Virus record (IMG/VR): IMGVR_UViG_3300030107_003845 | Coordinates: 1 to 23,673 of that record | DNA: 23,673 bases | Reading direction: 5' to 3' (one strand) | Origin: a virus | In this document: positions 1 through 6,345 of the stretch, piece after piece | Layout of the letters: each line of letters begins with the position of its first letter | How positions within the stretch are numbered: the first letter of the stretch is position 1 | Program-made: the position numbers and the translations under genes | The notes under the pieces: model-generated | Seen by the model: the letters and a program-made list of their open reading frames with translations, nothing else | Database searches by the model: none | What the model was told of the DNA's origin: nothing

Positions 1-164
1 GGAGTGGACGGCATAGCCAGACCACACGGGTATAAACAAATATCCCATTCCTGACGTGATGGAGCCATTACAATAGCTCCTTCCTCTTTTAACAACGGTA
101 CAATCTCTTTACCGAGCCTACCATAAGCACCACTGATAAGAACGTGTTGTCCTTCTAATCTCAT
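1..164 (-). CDS. rmlD: dTDP-4-dehydrorhamnose reductase-like SDR protein, N-terminal part (runs off the window)
   Basis: Only about 54 N-terminal residues are present; the gene continues past position 1. The protein opens MRLEGQHVLISGAYGRLGKE, a short beta strand followed by a GxYGxLG nucleotide-binding loop, as in RmlD and other extended or atypical SDR proteins. Shortly after comes SRQEWDI, matching the R-x-x-(L/W)-D-I segment that follows the second strand in RmlD proteins. RmlD reduces dTDP-4-keto-L-rhamnose to dTDP-L-rhamnose with NAD(P)H. The ATG at 164 overlaps the TGA of the upstream dehydratase gene (ATGA), so the two are probably translationally coupled. Position after rmlA and rmlB supports the RmlD reading. 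Because the catalytic Tyr-x-x-x-Lys lies outside the window, another SDR (for example a 4-ketoreductase making a different deoxysugar) is possible. Confidence 0.7.
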   Translation of the reverse strand, partial: MRLEGQHVLISGAYGRLGKEIVPLLKEEGAIVMAPSRQEWDICLYPCGLAMPST

Positions 165-1141
165 ATAATACGTGCCTCCACTAAATCTTTAGTGTTGTAC
201 ATATCGTCTATCCAATCAGGAAATAGTTTGGGTTTCCAATCAGATAACAAAACTCCTCGGAGTTTGTTACAATTTAAAGAGTAGCGTCTATCATGACCTA
301 GACGGTCATCTACGTAATCATACTTAACAGGTTTACCCATTGCGTTAGAAATCATTCTAAGTATGTGGTTATTAGGACAGGTATACCCACTACCAATATT
401 ATACACTTGGTCATGGGCGGCGGTCATCATCAGATTGTAGATAATCTCTACATTATCGTCTACGTGTATCCACTCCCTAACTTGTTCCCCGTCTCCATAG
501 ACAGGAACATCCGTTCCATCTCCGATGCACTTAGCGATTTTTGGGAGGAACTTTTCGGGGTCTTGTCCGGGTCCGAAGTTGTTACAGCTTCTCGTGATAA
601 GGTAATCGATTCCGTAAGTTCTAGCCGCCGACTGTACCAATAGGTCCGCCGATGCCTTTGAAGCTGAGTAGTACGAAGATGGTTTGAGCGGGAATGATTC
701 TGTCGCATGGCTAGGGTTTCTATAGTCCTCCATATCTCCATAGACTTCGTCGGTAGAGATTTGTACGAACTTCCTTAGATAGAGTGCATCCTTGAATAAT
801 TCCAATAAATTAAACACTCCCATAACATTACTCTTTATAAACGGGCTTCCATCGACAATAGAGTTATCAACGTGAGACTCAGCCGCGAAGTTAACAACAT
901 ACTCAGCTTCGAATATCTCCTTATATTCACAGATGTTATCACAAATATCCATTTTTACAAAACGATACCGTGTCTCATCTAAACGGATTGATTCCTCGAT
1001 ACGGTCATGATTACCCGCATAAGTTTCTTTATCCACATTAATGATACGATGTGGGGTTTTATCATAAACATACTTTATGAAACGAGAACCGATGAACCCT
1101 AGTCCACCAGTTACGACAATTGTGTTAGGTTTTATCTTCAT
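161..1141 (-). CDS. rmlB: dTDP-glucose 4,6-dehydratase
   Basis: RmlB converts dTDP-glucose to dTDP-4-keto-6-deoxyglucose, the branch point for rhamnose and many amino-deoxy sugars. The 326-residue protein has the NAD-binding TGGLGFIGS near its start, the dehydratase triad segment STDEVYGD (Thr-Asp-Glu), the catalytic YSASK, NNFGPGQ, and REWIHVDD, all standard for the family. Length is slightly below the usual 340 to 360. A GTG lies 18 bases upstream in frame, but the ATG at 1141 places the Rossmann strand (KPNTIVVTGG) at the usual distance and is preferred. The start overlaps the rmlA end by 17 bases and the stop overlaps rmlD by 4, so this is the middle gene of an rmlA-rmlB-rmlD unit. Confidence 0.95.
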   Translation of the reverse strand: MKIKPNTIVVTGGLGFIGSRFIKYVYDKTPHRIINVDKETYAGNHDRIEESIRLDETRYRFVKMDICDNICEYKEIFEAEYVVNFAAESHVDNSIVDGSPFIKSNVMGVFNLLELFKDALYLRKFVQISTDEVYGDMEDYRNPSHATESFPLKPSSYYSASKASADLLVQSAARTYGIDYLITRSCNNFGPGQDPEKFLPKIAKCIGDGTDVPVYGDGEQVREWIHVDDNVEIIYNLMMTAAHDQVYNIGSGYTCPNNHILRMISNAMGKPVKYDYVDDRLGHDRRYSLNCNKLRGVLLSDWKPKLFPDWIDDMYNTKDLVEARII

Positions 1142-1847
1142 AGAACTTTTGTGTGGCACGAGCTAAAGAATCAAAGGTACCGCAATCAATCCAAGTCCCG
1201 TGCATCTTGTGTGCGGTCAATTGGTCGTCCTTCAAATACGACCGATTTAAATCAGTTACCTCAAGCTCTCCACGAGCCGAGGGTTGTAAGTTTCTGATGC
1301 GGTCAAACACCGTATTGTCATACATATACAAGCCGATGACTGCATCATTGGAAGGAGGACTTACAGGCTTTTCTATAATATCAGATATTCCTCCTCCGAC
1401 AGGTTCGTACTCAACTACTCCGAATCTTTGGGGGTCGTGAACCTCTTTAGTAACAATTTGACAGCCTCCTGAATTGCCGTGAAACTTAACAATATTAGAA
1501 ATATCGTCAGCAATGATGTTATCCCCAAGAACAACAACACAACTATCACGCCCGACAAAAGGTTCTGCCATAGCAAGTGCATCTGCAATCCCTCCTTCTC
1601 CTTCTTGATACGCATAACTTAATTTATCTAGACCTAAGTCTTCTCCATTTTTTAAAACTCGAATGAAATCCCCGGCATGGGGACCCCCTGTTACAATCAT
1701 CACATCTTTGATACCGGCATTTACTAATGTTTGTAACGGATAGTACACCATTGGTCTATCATATACAGGTAACAAGTGTTTGTTAGTTGCGTGTGTAAGT
1801 GGGTGTAAACGGGTTCCTAATCCTCCCGCTAAAATAATACCTTTCAT
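1125..1847 (-). CDS. rmlA: Glucose-1-phosphate thymidylyltransferase
   Basis: This enzyme joins glucose-1-phosphate and dTTP to dTDP-glucose, the first step of dTDP-sugar synthesis. At 240 residues it matches the short nucleotidyltransferase form rather than the 290-residue enterobacterial RmlA, whose C-terminal regulatory extension is absent. It starts MKGIILAGGLGTRLHPLT, the nucleotide-binding signature, followed by NKHLLPVYDRPMVYYPLQTL with the conserved lysine. GDN (in VVVLGDNI) carries the metal-binding Asp, and EKP and GELEVTDLN follow as expected. It is the first gene after a clear terminator (1869 to 1901) and has a promoter-like sequence just before its ATG, so it probably begins a new transcription unit with rmlB and rmlD. 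A phage needs dTTP for DNA, so this enzyme competes for the same pool. Confidence 0.95.
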   Translation of the reverse strand: MKGIILAGGLGTRLHPLTHATNKHLLPVYDRPMVYYPLQTLVNAGIKDVMIVTGGPHAGDFIRVLKNGEDLGLDKLSYAYQEGEGGIADALAMAEPFVGRDSCVVVLGDNIIADDISNIVKFHGNSGGCQIVTKEVHDPQRFGVVEYEPVGGGISDIIEKPVSPPSNDAVIGLYMYDNTVFDRIRNLQPSARGELEVTDLNRSYLKDDQLTAHKMHGTWIDCGTFDSLARATQKFYEDKT

Positions 1848-1854
1848 AGTAAAC

Positions 1855-1862
1855 TATTATAG
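1855..1862 (-). promoter_or_regulatory. CTATAATA start-proximal element, rmlA
   Basis: On the minus strand CTATAATAG ends six bases before the rmlA ATG. It contains the TATAAT hexamer listed as the promoter minus-10. The same octamer stands just before three other genes (recA, ugd and the zinc-ribbon gene). Confidence 0.4.
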
Positions 1863-1884
1863 TATAAATAAAAAAATAGCGCAA
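1856..1884 (-). promoter_or_regulatory. Candidate sigma70-type promoter for the rml operon
   Basis: Reading the minus strand, TTGCGC (1884 to 1879) is followed after exactly 17 bases by a perfect minus-10 hexamer, TATAAT (1861 to 1856). The minus-35 matches TTGACA at only three of six positions. Predicted initiation falls only two or three bases before the rmlA ATG at 1847, so the transcript would be nearly leaderless; no Shine-Dalgarno is visible. The minus-35 lies inside the 3-prime arm of the upstream terminator hairpin. This is a sequence match only; phage-modified polymerase could use other signals. Confidence 0.45.
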
Positions 1885-1901
1885 GAAAAATCTCACGCTA
1901 T
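1869..1901 (-). terminator. Intrinsic (rho-independent) terminator
   Basis: On the minus strand an 11-base-pair stem (1901 to 1891 pairing with 1886 to 1876, with two G-U pairs) closes a four-base T loop and is followed directly by a run of seven T residues. It lies 21 bases past the stop codon of the small gene at 1922 to 2182 and so ends that transcript before rmlA. The plus strand has no T run after the hairpin, so it should work in one direction only. It is the only convincing intrinsic terminator I found in the window. Confidence 0.85.
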
Positions 1902-1921
1902 AAGGTAAAAAATAAACTGTT

Positions 1922-2182
1922 CTAGCTAATGTTAGCCTTGCGGTACATACGGAAGGAAGTTTTGGCAGGCTTGCCTACTCGCTTCATTAGAACGCGTTCT
2001 TTTGTGGTCAAAGACCATGGTTGGTTCTTCACGCGATTCCACTCATTCTGAATTCGGGTCACTTGTCCCTTCGTCATGTAATTCGTGTTGAAACCCCTCA
2101 AGGTATGCTGATTCTCAGCGGTTACCAATACAGATGGGTTGCGGTCAGTTCCAGTTTTGTAATTAAATTCTTTGTTGTGCAT
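1922..2182 (-). CDS. Small conserved-looking phage protein of unknown function
   Basis: The 86-residue product is not recognised with confidence. It begins MHNKEFNYKTGTDRNPSVLV and has a basic, aromatic second half (PWSLTTKERVLMKRVGKP, then SFRMYRK). The first part looks like short beta strands, with no signal peptide or membrane segment. The gene is unusual here because it stands alone: a 70-base gap upstream with promoter-like and hairpin sequences, and a strong terminator right after its stop. This suggests its own transcript and possibly high or separately timed expression. A GGGAG 12 bases before the ATG is a possible ribosome site. The real reading frame is supported by codon-like composition and by fitting exactly between the two gaps. 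Confidence 0.75.
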   Translation of the reverse strand: MHNKEFNYKTGTDRNPSVLVTAENQHTLRGFNTNYMTKGQVTRIQNEWNRVKNQPWSLTTKERVLMKRVGKPAKTSFRMYRKANIS

Positions 2183-2252
2183 AGTGCGATTAATCTCCCG
2201 GGCTATTGCCCATTTTGTTATACTATAATAGTGCGAGGGGAGGAAATTTGGA
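2183..2252 (-). promoter_or_regulatory. Intergenic leader region with promoter-like and hairpin sequences
   Basis: On the minus strand this 70-base gap contains CTATTATAGTATAAC (2231 to 2217), a minus-10-like AT-rich stretch without a good minus-35. A small GGGC-AATA-GCCC hairpin (2211 to 2200) follows, then GGGAG and the ATG at 2182. The nonamer TCGCACTAT occurs twice in the same direction (2236 to 2228 and 2189 to 2181), the second copy running into the start codon. The arrangement fits a promoter plus structured leader for the isolated gene at 1922 to 2182; no function is proven. Confidence 0.4.
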
Positions 2253-2510
2253 CTAATTTTCCTTAATTTTTTCCTTCAACCACTCCATGTCCTGAGACAT
2301 TTTAGCCACATCTACTCTAAGCTCTGTCATGTTGTCATTAAGAGTTTCTAACTGAGCCAAAGTTCTTTCCTCTAAAGTACTTACGCGCTTCTCTAGGTCG
2401 CTAACCTGTGCGTCTAGAGTGCCGTAGGATACTGCTACAGCTACAATGCAAGTAAGGATAGGAAGGAAGCTATTTAGCTTGTTGGATGGCTTGGACTCCG
2501 ATGAACTCAT
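2253..2510 (-). CDS. Membrane-anchored coiled-coil protein
   Basis: The 85-residue protein has a polar N-terminus (MSSSESKPSNKLNSF), one membrane segment (about residues 15 to 33, FLPILTCIVAVAVSYGTL), then a long heptad-rich helix (VSDLEKRVSTLEERTLAQLE and on to the end) typical of a coiled coil. Topology is probably N-in with the coiled coil outside the cytoplasm, as in inner-membrane spanins of the Rz type, but no partner o-spanin, holin or endolysin is seen nearby, so lysis is only a suggestion. An in-frame ATG at 2549 and a GTG at 2552 would lengthen the N-terminus by 13 to 14 residues inside the upstream Clp gene. I prefer the ATG at 2510, which still overlaps that gene by 41 bases. Confidence 0.7.
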   Translation of the reverse strand: MSSSESKPSNKLNSFLPILTCIVAVAVSYGTLDAQVSDLEKRVSTLEERTLAQLETLNDNMTELRVDVAKMSQDMEWLKEKIKEN

Positions 2511-3738
2511 TTTTCTTAAATAGGGGTTTGTATTTAGTAGCTGAATCATCACCTTTTAGCAATTCATCAGCAATTTTAATAGAAATATTGTTTTTAATAA
2601 ACCGTTTAATATTCCTCGCCCCATATTCTTCAGAGAATGCTTGGTCAGTGACGAAATCAACCAGTTTTTTAGTTACTCGAATCGGAAGTTCCTTGAGTTG
2701 CAAGCGAACAATCTTTTCAGCATCAACCTTATTTAGTGCGTTAAAGTAAATAACACTATCCAATCGGTTCCTAAATTCGGGAGAAAACTTATCTTTGAAC
2801 ACTTTCTTGATATCATCTTTGCTATTTTCGTATGTCATCTTCTGGTCGCCAAATCCAACGGAAGTTTTACCGACATATTCCTTCAACCCAATGTTACTTG
2901 TAAACAAAATTAAAGAGTTAGTAAAATCTAATTCAGTCCCATGGGAATCAGTTATTGTACCTTCATCCATAAGATTTAGTAACAAATCAAACAATTTAGA
3001 GTGAGCCTTTTCTATCTCATCAAAAACTATTACCCATTCATTGGACTTGTCTGCGCGTTCGGACAGAATGCCTTTCTCGTTGTGTCCGATGTAACCGGGA
3101 GGACTACCAATTAGTTTAGCATATTCATGAGAGTTGGAATACTCACCGCAGTTTATCTTTAACAACTTCTTGCGAGAGCCTAGAACTTTTTTAGCCAGAA
3201 TCTTTGCCAACTCTGTTTTGCCTACACCTGTAGGACCAATAAAAAATAAATTAGAATTATCGCACAGACCTGATTTCATCAACCTAAGTTGTTTCATAAT
3301 CTCTGTAATAGGTTGGTCTTGCCCTACAATCTCTTTCTTTATCTGTGTCTCTATACCTGAGAAGTCTGAGAAAGTAAGGGTTTTACGAGGTTTTGAGGGG
3401 CGATTGCTGACCGAACCTTTTTCATCAATGTAACTGTTGATGGTTTTGTTGAGCATTTCCAAAGAAAAACCTTGATAAATTTCTGTAACGCACTCAAACA
3501 GAGCTTCGGGAGCACCATCTTCAGTGCATTCTTTCATTACTGCGTCATACCCTATTACCAAATTACGCAAAATAAACTTCACGTACTCTGTAATAGAATA
3601 CTTGGGAGTAGTAACTGCATCTAGCATATCCAGAACGAGACGTTCTAATTCCTCCTCCCCTAATTTTTTAATGGGAATAAACCTATCCAACGTATGTGAA
3701 TAGACGATAAATTTATTTTTAAATTCTTTTCGCATCAT
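2470..3738 (-). CDS. Clp/Hsp100-type AAA+ ATPase, single ATPase domain
   Basis: The 422-residue protein is an ATP-driven unfoldase like the second ATPase domain of ClpA, ClpB and ClpC. Residues 1 to about 125 are a helical N-domain that I do not recognise. Then come Walker A GPTGVGKT (168 to 175), the pore loop SPPGYIG (212 to 218), Walker B VIVFDE (236 to 241), sensor 1 in LILFTSN, the arginine-finger segment FSPEFRNRLD (318 to 327) and sensor 2 YGAR (372 to 375). Between sensor 1 and the arginine finger is SVGFGD (293 to 298), at the place of the IGL/VGF loop with which ClpA and ClpC dock on ClpP. This suggests delivery of substrates to host ClpP, though no protease is encoded here. It starts with tandem ATGs overlapping the stop of the upstream gene (ATGA). 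Confidence 0.92.
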   Translation of the reverse strand: MMRKEFKNKFIVYSHTLDRFIPIKKLGEEELERLVLDMLDAVTTPKYSITEYVKFILRNLVIGYDAVMKECTEDGAPEALFECVTEIYQGFSLEMLNKTINSYIDEKGSVSNRPSKPRKTLTFSDFSGIETQIKKEIVGQDQPITEIMKQLRLMKSGLCDNSNLFFIGPTGVGKTELAKILAKKVLGSRKKLLKINCGEYSNSHEYAKLIGSPPGYIGHNEKGILSERADKSNEWVIVFDEIEKAHSKLFDLLLNLMDEGTITDSHGTELDFTNSLILFTSNIGLKEYVGKTSVGFGDQKMTYENSKDDIKKVFKDKFSPEFRNRLDSVIYFNALNKVDAEKIVRLQLKELPIRVTKKLVDFVTDQAFSEEYGARNIKRFIKNNISIKIADELLKGDDSATKYKPLFKKNEFIGVQAIQQAK

Positions 3739-4049
3739 TTGCTCAGGTCCTCGAATGACATAGGGTCTATAGCCTTCTTGGTTTTCATTTCTGCTTGAGT
3801 CATTTTAAGCATCAAATCCAATATTTTGACCACCTTATCATTCGCGCCTTGCGCTAAGTCTAAAGCCTTCGACATCTCTTGCTTGGCTTTATCGTCTAGA
3901 GGATTATCCGCAACCATCTCTTTGAAATAGTTAAACGCTTCTAAAGCTAATTTCCTATCCTCAACACTATCTCGGACAACATCCTTAGCCATCTTCTGAA
4001 CTCTTTGTTCAGAGAAATAGCTGGTTTTGGGAGTGTAAATTTTAGGCAT
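3735..4049 (-). CDS. Small helical protein of unknown function
   Basis: The 104-residue product is not recognised. After a short basic start (MPKIYTPKTSYFSEQRVQKM) it is almost wholly alpha-helical and charged, with an amphipathic stretch through ALDLAQGANDKVVKILDLML. No signal peptide, membrane segment or metal motif is seen. Its ATG overlaps the TAA of the upstream basic protein by one base (TAATG) and its TGA overlaps the Clp ATPase start, so it is coupled to both. A role as an adaptor or substrate-selector for the adjacent AAA+ ATPase is one guess from the neighbourhood. A small packaging or structural protein is equally possible. Confidence 0.75.
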   Translation of the reverse strand: MPKIYTPKTSYFSEQRVQKMAKDVVRDSVEDRKLALEAFNYFKEMVADNPLDDKAKQEMSKALDLAQGANDKVVKILDLMLKMTQAEMKTKKAIDPMSFEDLSK

Positions 4050-4432
4050 TAATCTAATGGGGTTTTGCGCTTCTCTAAATTTTTATACTTTTTAGTCGCG
4101 TACCCAGCTTTTGCCTTACCTTTAGAGGTGGCGGGCATTTTAGCCGGACCATGCTTAACATTAGTTCGTTTAGAATAAGCTTTAATAACATTGATATCGG
4201 TACCTCCGGGGAATCCTTTAACAACTTTGTTTTTTGATTTTTCCCCCCAAGTACCACGGGTAATAACATAAATCCGGTCTGAAGCGGGAGTGGTGAAATA
4301 ATGACCATACCCATGCTTCGCTAAAGCGTCGCCGATTGAAGAGTGTACGGGTACACGGGCTTTTTTACCTGTGTCTAGCTGACCTCTCTTGGTCGGTTTA
4401 ACTTCTTTATTGCCTGATTTTGCTTTTGCCAT
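4049..4432 (-). CDS. Lysine-rich basic protein of unknown function
   Basis: The 127-residue product is strongly basic, with lysine runs at both ends and a more ordinary centre (HSSIGDALAKHGYGHYFTTP, then DRIYVITRGTWG). The composition suggests nucleic-acid binding or internal packing in the head, but no known fold is recognised. The ATG at 4432 has a good ribosome site (GAGG nine bases upstream, in the short gap from 4433 to 4452). The stop overlaps the next start (TAATG). There are no membrane or export signals. Confidence 0.75.
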   Translation of the reverse strand: MAKAKSGNKEVKPTKRGQLDTGKKARVPVHSSIGDALAKHGYGHYFTTPASDRIYVITRGTWGEKSKNKVVKGFPGGTDINVIKAYSKRTNVKHGPAKMPATSKGKAKAGYATKKYKNLEKRKTPLD

Positions 4433-4452
4433 GAAATAATCCTCGCTAGTAT

Positions 4453-4896
4453 CTAGGTAGAAAACTCTACGGGATTTGAAATTCTGTGCTCATCTTTGTA
4501 AGATGAAACCACAGGGTAAGAAGAATTTTTAGGTTTATTTTTCTTCTTAGGAATTAGATGGTCCACATCTCTTTTTAAGAGTACAACCTCACCATCTCGG
4601 TTAAACGTGCTTATGTGCCCGTCTGCGATATATTCTTTGATAGTATCCTTATTAACATGTAGAACAAACATTGCTTCTTCAACAGAGTAAACTTTTATAT
4701 TAGCTCTCTGTGGTTTAGGCTTTTTGGGAGTGGGTGTAGGGAGGTTCTGTGGTTTTTTACGGTCTTTCTTCGTAAATATACTCTCCACAGTCGTGCATAT
4801 AGCTCCTGTGGATACCCACATAGCGTAAGGAATCCATCCAAATACCATAAGATATCCTATCAACATTCCCATACTTTCAGCGATATCGTCGCCCAT
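4453..4896 (-). CDS. Membrane protein with cytoplasmic excisionase/MerR-type helix-turn-helix
   Basis: The 147-residue protein joins two parts rarely seen together. Residues about 9 to 40 form a hydrophobic stretch (GMLIGYLMVFGWIPYAMWVS and on) long enough for one long or two short membrane helices. A Lys/Pro-rich linker follows (KKPQNLPTPTPKKPKPQR). From about residue 69 the sequence VYSVEEAMFVLHVNKDTIKE leads through ADGHIS to VLLKRDVDHLI, the pattern of excisionase-type winged helix-turn-helix DNA-binding domains. The tail is polar. Positive residues right after the membrane part suggest that the DNA-binding part is cytoplasmic. A role in tethering DNA or a regulator to the membrane is inference. 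The start overlaps the preceding stop (TAATG). Confidence 0.75.
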   Translation of the reverse strand: MGDDIAESMGMLIGYLMVFGWIPYAMWVSTGAICTTVESIFTKKDRKKPQNLPTPTPKKPKPQRANIKVYSVEEAMFVLHVNKDTIKEYIADGHISTFNRDGEVVLLKRDVDHLIPKKKNKPKNSSYPVVSSYKDEHRISNPVEFST

Positions 4897-5333
4897 TATT
4901 TATTCTCCGGTAACCACCAATCTTTTCCGACGAAATCAAAAGCTCCTGCACGTTCCTCGTCAGGATTCTTAGGGTCATATTTTTTGGTTACAAGATATAA
5001 TAGTCCGCATGGCTCATTTCCTACCGCAGTTAATCCGTGCCATTCTCCCGCCTGCACATGAATTACAGCCGGGTTGTGCTCTCCAATAAAGAATTTCTCC
5101 GCACCCCACTCATCAGACCAGATACCTACCTGTGCCATACCTGTCAATATGCAGAAGTAATCGTCCTGATGTTTATGTCGATGCCAAGCCTTAACGACCC
5201 CCGGATAAAGAATAGAATAGTTTATTTGATAATCTAAAGCTTTGTGGGGTTCTATATTTACACAATCATAAATATCATTTAAACTCCATCCTCTAGAGTC
5301 GGCAAACTTAGGTAATTGTATTATTCTACTCAT
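4896..5333 (-). CDS. RmlC-like sugar-nucleotide cupin (dTDP-4-dehydrorhamnose 3,5-epimerase family)
   Basis: RmlC epimerises dTDP-4-keto-6-deoxyglucose at C3 and C5 on the way to dTDP-L-rhamnose. This 145-residue cupin has the family landmarks: DSRGW near the start, YPGVVKAWHRHKHQDDYFCI with the conserved histidine and Tyr-Phe, GEHNPAVIHVQAGEWHG, and a C-terminal NPDEER. It is shorter than classical RmlC (about 180) and resembles the compact RmlC-like group, so 3,5-epimerase activity is likely but not certain; 3,4-ketoisomerases of the FdtA type are a related alternative. It is separated from rmlA-B-D and coupled to recA (ATGA at 5333). If active, it would supply the step missing between RmlB and RmlD in the window. 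Confidence 0.82.
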   Translation of the reverse strand: MSRIIQLPKFADSRGWSLNDIYDCVNIEPHKALDYQINYSILYPGVVKAWHRHKHQDDYFCILTGMAQVGIWSDEWGAEKFFIGEHNPAVIHVQAGEWHGLTAVGNEPCGLLYLVTKKYDPKNPDEERAGAFDFVGKDWWLPENK

Positions 5334-6301
5334 TGTAATTCTCCTTTCTCTATCATAGTAGAAAGGGTCTTAGTTAGGTCAGCGGCTCGGGATTTATTTA
5401 CCCCGTCAAGAGAATACCATCCTTTTGAGGGAGACGTTACTACACCATTCTTGTAGGCTGACATGGTTAACCCAAAGTCTCTGGACAAGCCCTCATTATA
5501 CATAAGTTTGAACTCACAATCTTGATACGGCACCGTTACTTTGTTCTTTACACACTTGATAGTCCCTTTAATTCCTGTTGGGTTTTTCATATCATCGTAA
5601 AGAATGTCATTTTTTCCTGACGCAGTTTCTAAGGATACCGCGCAATAATAAAGAAGTGCTTTACCGCCCCCTGCTTTGGTTCGTGGGTCTCCAAACACCA
5701 AACCAACTTTACTACGAACCTGATTGATAATTATCAATGACGCTTTGTGCTTACGTAGTAAAGGGTTAATGCGACGCAAACATTGTCCTGCAACTTTTGC
5801 TCTCAAAGCTCCGGCAATCTCACTATTATTACCAAGGTCTCCTTCCATCTCTTTACGAGTTGGTGAGACGCCAATAGAATCGTATCCAATAACAATAGGA
5901 GTATCTTTATCTTTTTCCCTGATTGCAAGAATCGCTTTCTCGATAGTATCGAAACAATCTTCCATTGTTTCAGGCATTGTGTAAATCAGTTTCTCGGAAT
6001 CAACTCCAAGAATCTGAGCGAACGACGGGGAATACGCGTGTTCATTATCTACCATAACAGTGTAGTAACCTTGCTCCTGTGCGCCTTTAAAAGCGTGTGT
6101 CAGAAACACAGTTTTAGCTGTCGAAGATTCGCCGTAAATCTCTGTAATACCTCCGATGGGAAACCCACCGTTGTAATCGCCAGAGATGATTTTGTTAAGG
6201 GCATACGAACCCGAGTCTACAAATCCAAAGACTTGTCCTTCTTCAGAAAGAAGGTTAGCTCCGTCGAGCCTTTTACAAATGTCATCTAAAATATTAGCCA
6301 T
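5330..6301 (-). CDS. recA: RecA-like strand-exchange recombinase
   Basis: The 323-residue protein is a RecA-type ATPase, the phage counterpart of UvsX, which pairs homologous strands in recombination-dependent replication and repair. The Walker A region reads GESSTAKT (57 to 64) instead of GPESSGKT, with Ala in place of the usual Gly before Lys. VDNEHAYSPSFAQILGVD (84 onward) carries the catalytic Glu. Walker B is PIVIGYD. Loop L1 is EMEGDLGNNSEIAGALRAKV, and loop L2 is INQVRSKVGLVFGDPRTKAG, both close to bacterial RecA rather than T4 UvsX. The C-terminal domain of bacterial RecA is short here. The gene follows a 44-base gap with a TATAAT-like element three bases from its ATG. Its stop overlaps the RmlC-like gene. 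Confidence 0.93.
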   Translation of the reverse strand: MANILDDICKRLDGANLLSEEGQVFGFVDSGSYALNKIISGDYNGGFPIGGITEIYGESSTAKTVFLTHAFKGAQEQGYYTVMVDNEHAYSPSFAQILGVDSEKLIYTMPETMEDCFDTIEKAILAIREKDKDTPIVIGYDSIGVSPTRKEMEGDLGNNSEIAGALRAKVAGQCLRRINPLLRKHKASLIIINQVRSKVGLVFGDPRTKAGGGKALLYYCAVSLETASGKNDILYDDMKNPTGIKGTIKCVKNKVTVPYQDCEFKLMYNEGLSRDFGLTMSAYKNGVVTSPSKGWYSLDGVNKSRAADLTKTLSTMIEKGELQ

Positions 6302-6305
6302 GCCC

Positions 6306-6313
6306 TATTATAG
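6306..6313 (-). promoter_or_regulatory. CTATAATA start-proximal element, recA
   Basis: On the minus strand CTATAATAG is followed by GGC and then the recA ATG at 6301. It lies in a 44-base gap after the small basic gene, so recA may have its own promoter here. No convincing minus-35 is seen 17 bases upstream. Confidence 0.4.
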
Positions 6314-6345
6314 GCACGGCTAATTAGTTTTGACTTATACTTCTG

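Noticed and set aside
365-643. Open frames on the plus strand, here and throughout the window (for example 5724 to 5984 and 20920 to 21396)
   Set aside because: All lie opposite strong minus-strand genes, their translations show no family motifs, and the minus-strand genes pack end to end.
1863-1870. TATAAATA, the T4 late-promoter octamer, on the plus strand
   Set aside because: It faces away from any gene I can support. Other copies (near 16171 and 19389) are inside coding sequence on the same non-coding strand, so chance in AT-rich DNA is the simpler explanation.
2511-2552. Upstream GTG/ATG start for the membrane coiled-coil protein
   Set aside because: It would add residues encoded deep inside the Clp gene, with AAAGG too close to the start; not excluded, but the ATG at 2510 is simpler.
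6299-6316. Inverted repeat around the recA start (GCC-TATAATA-GGGC) as a terminator
   Set aside because: The stem is only three or four base pairs and there is no T run.
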